The notes under the pieces: generated by a model
Database searches by the model: none
What the model was told of the DNA's origin: nothing
The model's input: only the letters and a program-made list of their open reading frames with translations
In this document: in pieces, positions 13,643-15,267 of the stretch
How positions within the stretch are numbered: position 1 is the first letter of the stretch
How the letters are laid out: each line of letters opens with the position of its first letter
Made by a program: the position numbers and the translations under genes
Origin: DAOTVS01 sp034436375
Lineage (GTDB): Bacteria; Chloroflexota; Anaerolineae; SpSt-313
Assembly: GCA_034436375.1 (NCBI GenBank)
Contig: DAOTVS010000256.1
Location: forward strand, 1-15,267
Direction of reading: 5' to 3'
Length of the DNA: 15,267 nucleotides

Positions 13643-14785
13643 TCAGGCCCAATCTCTGGCCAGGCGGACCATCGTCTCATAGTTGGCCAGGACGTGGGGG
13701 GCAATCCGGCGGCCATACGGGCAAGCTGAGGGCATCAGCACAAAGCCCCGCCCCTCGCCGTCAGTGCCCTCCCGCAAGGCCTGCCTGACCCTGGCCTCAA
13801 AATCGGCCGGGGGCAACAGCTCGAGCTCAGAGGCCTCGATATTGCCGAACAGGACCATATCGGCCCCGTACCGCCGGCGGATGTCGATAAGCTGCATATC
13901 GCCCTGCGGCGGAGGCTCGACGGGGTCGAGACCTGACGCTCCCATCGCGGCAATATGCGGCATAATGTTTCTGAGCCGGCCATGGGAGTGAATGCGGGCG
14001 TACCCGCCGTATTTCTGGATCATATCGACCATCGGCTTGGTGTAGCGGACGACGTACTCCTGGTACAGATGCGGCGGCAAAAAGGGCTCCGACGCATACT
14101 CGGACCCACAGATTCGCCACAGATGCCCCGGAAACTGCCGGGCGATCTGCTCCACCATCGGATAGATATGGCCGGCGTGCTTTTCCAGCAGTCGATGGAA
14201 CAGGGCGGGCTCCGTCAGAGCAAAGACGGTATAGTCTTCCATGGAAAACAGGGCGGCAGTATGGGCGATGGGGTCGCCCACATCGACCATGACGATGCCG
14301 GCATCGCCCAGTTCCTCTTCTTCGGCCAGCAGAGCTTGGACACTGTACTCGTAAGCGAAGACTTGATCGGGCAGCTGCAGATAGGCCCTGACATCATCAC
14401 TGTCCTTGAGCAGGTGCTCGACATCCCAAACTGTCGACACGTCTGGGTCGCGCCGAGACAGCGAGCTCATCGTCCTGCCGGCCACGGTGAGCGTCTGCCG
14501 GGTATACTCGGAGCCATCCTGCATGTAGACCTGCTCATGGAAGAACTCATCGCGGCAGTTGCCGGCCGCCTTGACGCGCTGCGGGCCCATCATGCGGATC
14601 AGGTCGCTCTCTTCCTCGGCCAGTCGGATCAGCGGCCCCCAATCCGGCGAGTTGTAAATGTTAAAGGGATCGGGGTCGGTCACGTCGAATTTCCAGCCCC
14701 CGATCTCATAGAAGCTGACCGCCGGGCGATCGACCGCTTCGCCGCGCAGCGTAGCCATCAGCCTCTCACGACGTGTCATCATCAT
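13643..14785 (-). CDS. Uroporphyrinogen decarboxylase (UroD) superfamily protein, methyltransferase-like
   Basis: This 380-residue UroD-fold protein is more like the MtaA/corrinoid methyltransferase-type branch than HemE. It opens with RRERLMATLRGEAVDRPAVS, the usual start of the superfamily. IHSHGRLRNIMP (265-276) lies where methyltransferases have the HxC zinc motif, here His266 and His268. GNIEASEL (314-321) is the conserved GN-type turn, and MPSACPYGRR (351-360) supplies Cys355 at the usual third-ligand position. A bound metal through His-His-Cys is therefore plausible. The ATG at 14785 has GAGGAT six bases upstream on the minus strand; ATGs at 14782 and 14779 are alternatives. It follows a sugar ABC permease on the same strand, so a role in metabolism of an imported substrate is possible. 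The reaction is unknown. Confidence 0.85.
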   Translation of the reverse strand: MMMTRRERLMATLRGEAVDRPAVSFYEIGGWKFDVTDPDPFNIYNSPDWGPLIRLAEEESDLIRMMGPQRVKAAGNCRDEFFHEQVYMQDGSEYTRQTLTVAGRTMSSLSRRDPDVSTVWDVEHLLKDSDDVRAYLQLPDQVFAYEYSVQALLAEEEELGDAGIVMVDVGDPIAHTAALFSMEDYTVFALTEPALFHRLLEKHAGHIYPMVEQIARQFPGHLWRICGSEYASEPFLPPHLYQEYVVRYTKPMVDMIQKYGGYARIHSHGRLRNIMPHIAAMGASGLDPVEPPPQGDMQLIDIRRRYGADMVLFGNIEASELELLPPADFEARVRQALREGTDGEGRGFVLMPSACPYGRRIAPHVLANYETMVRLARDWA

Positions 14786-14815
14786 GTGCTCATCCTCGGC
14801 GACATCCGTGTATCA

Positions 14816-14880
14816 TGTGGCTTGCCCGCCATACTGCCGGGTGCACCCGGCAGTTTACACGCCCTCCAGGGCGTGCCACA
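14816..14880 (-). repeat. Cloverleaf-like hairpin group between permease and UroD-like genes
   Basis: TGTGGC (14816-14821) pairs with GCCACA (14875-14880) and encloses two hairpins: a perfect 22-bp palindrome (14833-14854, ACTGCCGGGTG and its complement) and an 18-base hairpin (14858-14875, CACGCCCT/AGGGCGTG). They lie between the permease stop and the UroD ribosome-binding site, so transcripts of this operon would contain them. No T-run is present on the minus strand. Transcript processing, mRNA stability or differential expression are possible roles. Confidence 0.65.
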
Positions 14881-14891
14881 CTCGGCAGGAG

Positions 14892-15267
14892 CTAGCCCTT
14901 GAGGCCTGTCAGCGCAATGCCCTCGAAAGTCCCGCTGCATAATCAGGAACACGATCAGGACGGGTAAGAACATCAGGCTCGCCCCTGCCATCTGCAAGTG
15001 GGTCTGGCTGATGTACTGCTCCGTAAACCGCGACATGGCAATAGGCAATGTCCACAATTCCTTGCTATTGATGACAATCAGGGGCCATAGAAAGTTATCC
15101 CAACTCCCCAAAAAGGCAAATATGGTCAGGGCGGCGATCGCGGGCTTGCACAGGGGGAGCATGATCCGCCCATAGATGTAGGGCTCGGGAGCGCCGTCCA
15201 CGCGCGCGGCATCGAGCAGGTCCTTGGGCACGCCAAACATGAACTGGCGCATCATAAAGATGCCAAA
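14892..15267 (-). CDS. CUT1 sugar ABC transporter permease, MalG type (5'-truncated by window; 3' frameshift)
   Basis: This is the C-terminal part of a MalG/carbohydrate-type permease; its 5' end lies beyond the right edge, and the frame is open to 15267 (FGIF then MMRQF). The EAA-loop region DLLDAARVDGAPEPYIYG and RIMLPLCKPAIA contacts the ATPase. Hydrophobic segments follow (FAFLGSWDNFLWPLIVI; LMFLPVLIVFLIM). After LIMQRDF the reading frame departs from the family, while the next frame encodes FEGIALTGLKG and a TAG at 14894-14892, exactly the normal ending. This implies a net shift of one base near 14923-14930, as a 2-base loss or 1-base gain. Without the shift the frame runs to 14782, ending in an ATGA overlap with the UroD-like start. 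Solute-binding, second permease and ATPase genes are expected outside the window or elsewhere. Confidence 0.85.

Noticed and set aside
14782..14891. Extended C-terminus of the sugar permease as a real coding tail
   Set aside because: The 3' part is translated hairpin sequence without family similarity, whereas the adjacent frame gives the normal family ending. The ATGA overlap is easily explained by the ATGATGATG start region.
13955..14902. Plus-strand open frame (315 codons) opposite the UroD-like gene
   Set aside because: Shadow of the UroD-like gene on the other strand, with no domain of its own and no ribosome-binding site.
1..15267. A multi-gene defence, secretion or mobile system
   Set aside because: No nuclease-plus-sensor pairs, toxin-antitoxin pairs, phage or conjugation genes, or CRISPR repeats were seen; the genes are individually recognisable housekeeping, repair, transport and metabolic functions.

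Overview
The window is one compact stretch of bacterial chromosome. It is GC-rich (roughly 60-65% by eye), with short intergenic gaps and genes on both strands. Gene content and style suggest a member of the Chloroflexota (Anaerolineae or Caldilineae-like): a secernin-type C69 hydrolase, UvsE, a UroD-like protein beside a sugar ABC permease, and long palindromes between genes. That assignment is an inference, as no ribosomal or other phylogenetic marker was available to settle it. No rRNA, tRNA, CRISPR array, integrase, transposase or phage gene was found.

Layout, left to right. (1) A perfect 43-bp-arm hairpin (1-90) precedes a secernin-like C69 hydrolase (163-1512). (2) A membrane-anchored hybrid histidine kinase with GAF, PAS, HisKA, HATPase and receiver domains (1681-3930) has a good sigma-70-type promoter. 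(3) A roughly 148-bp inverted-repeat element (3937-4084) separates it from a UV damage endonuclease, uvsE (4149-5102), which ends in an intrinsic terminator and a run of small hairpins. (4) A small zinc-ribbon membrane protein on the minus strand (5373-5654) is divergent from a YbaK/EbsC aminoacyl-tRNA deacylase (5762-6244); their promoters overlap. (5) The UvrD/PcrA helicase gene (6313-8637) overlaps the CTP synthase gene pyrG (8637-10295) by one base. (6) An ABC-2 type exporter pair follows (ATPase 10490-11425, permease 11429-12154). (7) A serine-palmitoyltransferase-like alpha-oxoamine synthase (12325-13500) has its own extended -10 promoter, and a 72-bp hairpin begins at the base after its stop codon. 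(8) On the minus strand, a CUT1 sugar-transport permease (14892 to the right edge, 5' end outside the window) runs into a UroD-superfamily protein (13643-14785), probably one operon.

Most genes are housekeeping, repair or transport genes that do not form one pathway. The plausible functional units are pcrA-pyrG (translationally coupled), the ABC-2 ATPase/permease pair, and the sugar permease/UroD-like pair. Two repair genes (uvsE, pcrA) lie close together but in separate transcription units.

The most unusual signal is non-coding. There are several long or near-perfect palindromes with different stem sequences, one of them sitting in phase inside the low-complexity linker of pcrA. The end of the sugar permease also carries an apparent frameshift. 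I found no convincing new multi-gene system. No gene-free stretch exceeds about 270 bases.
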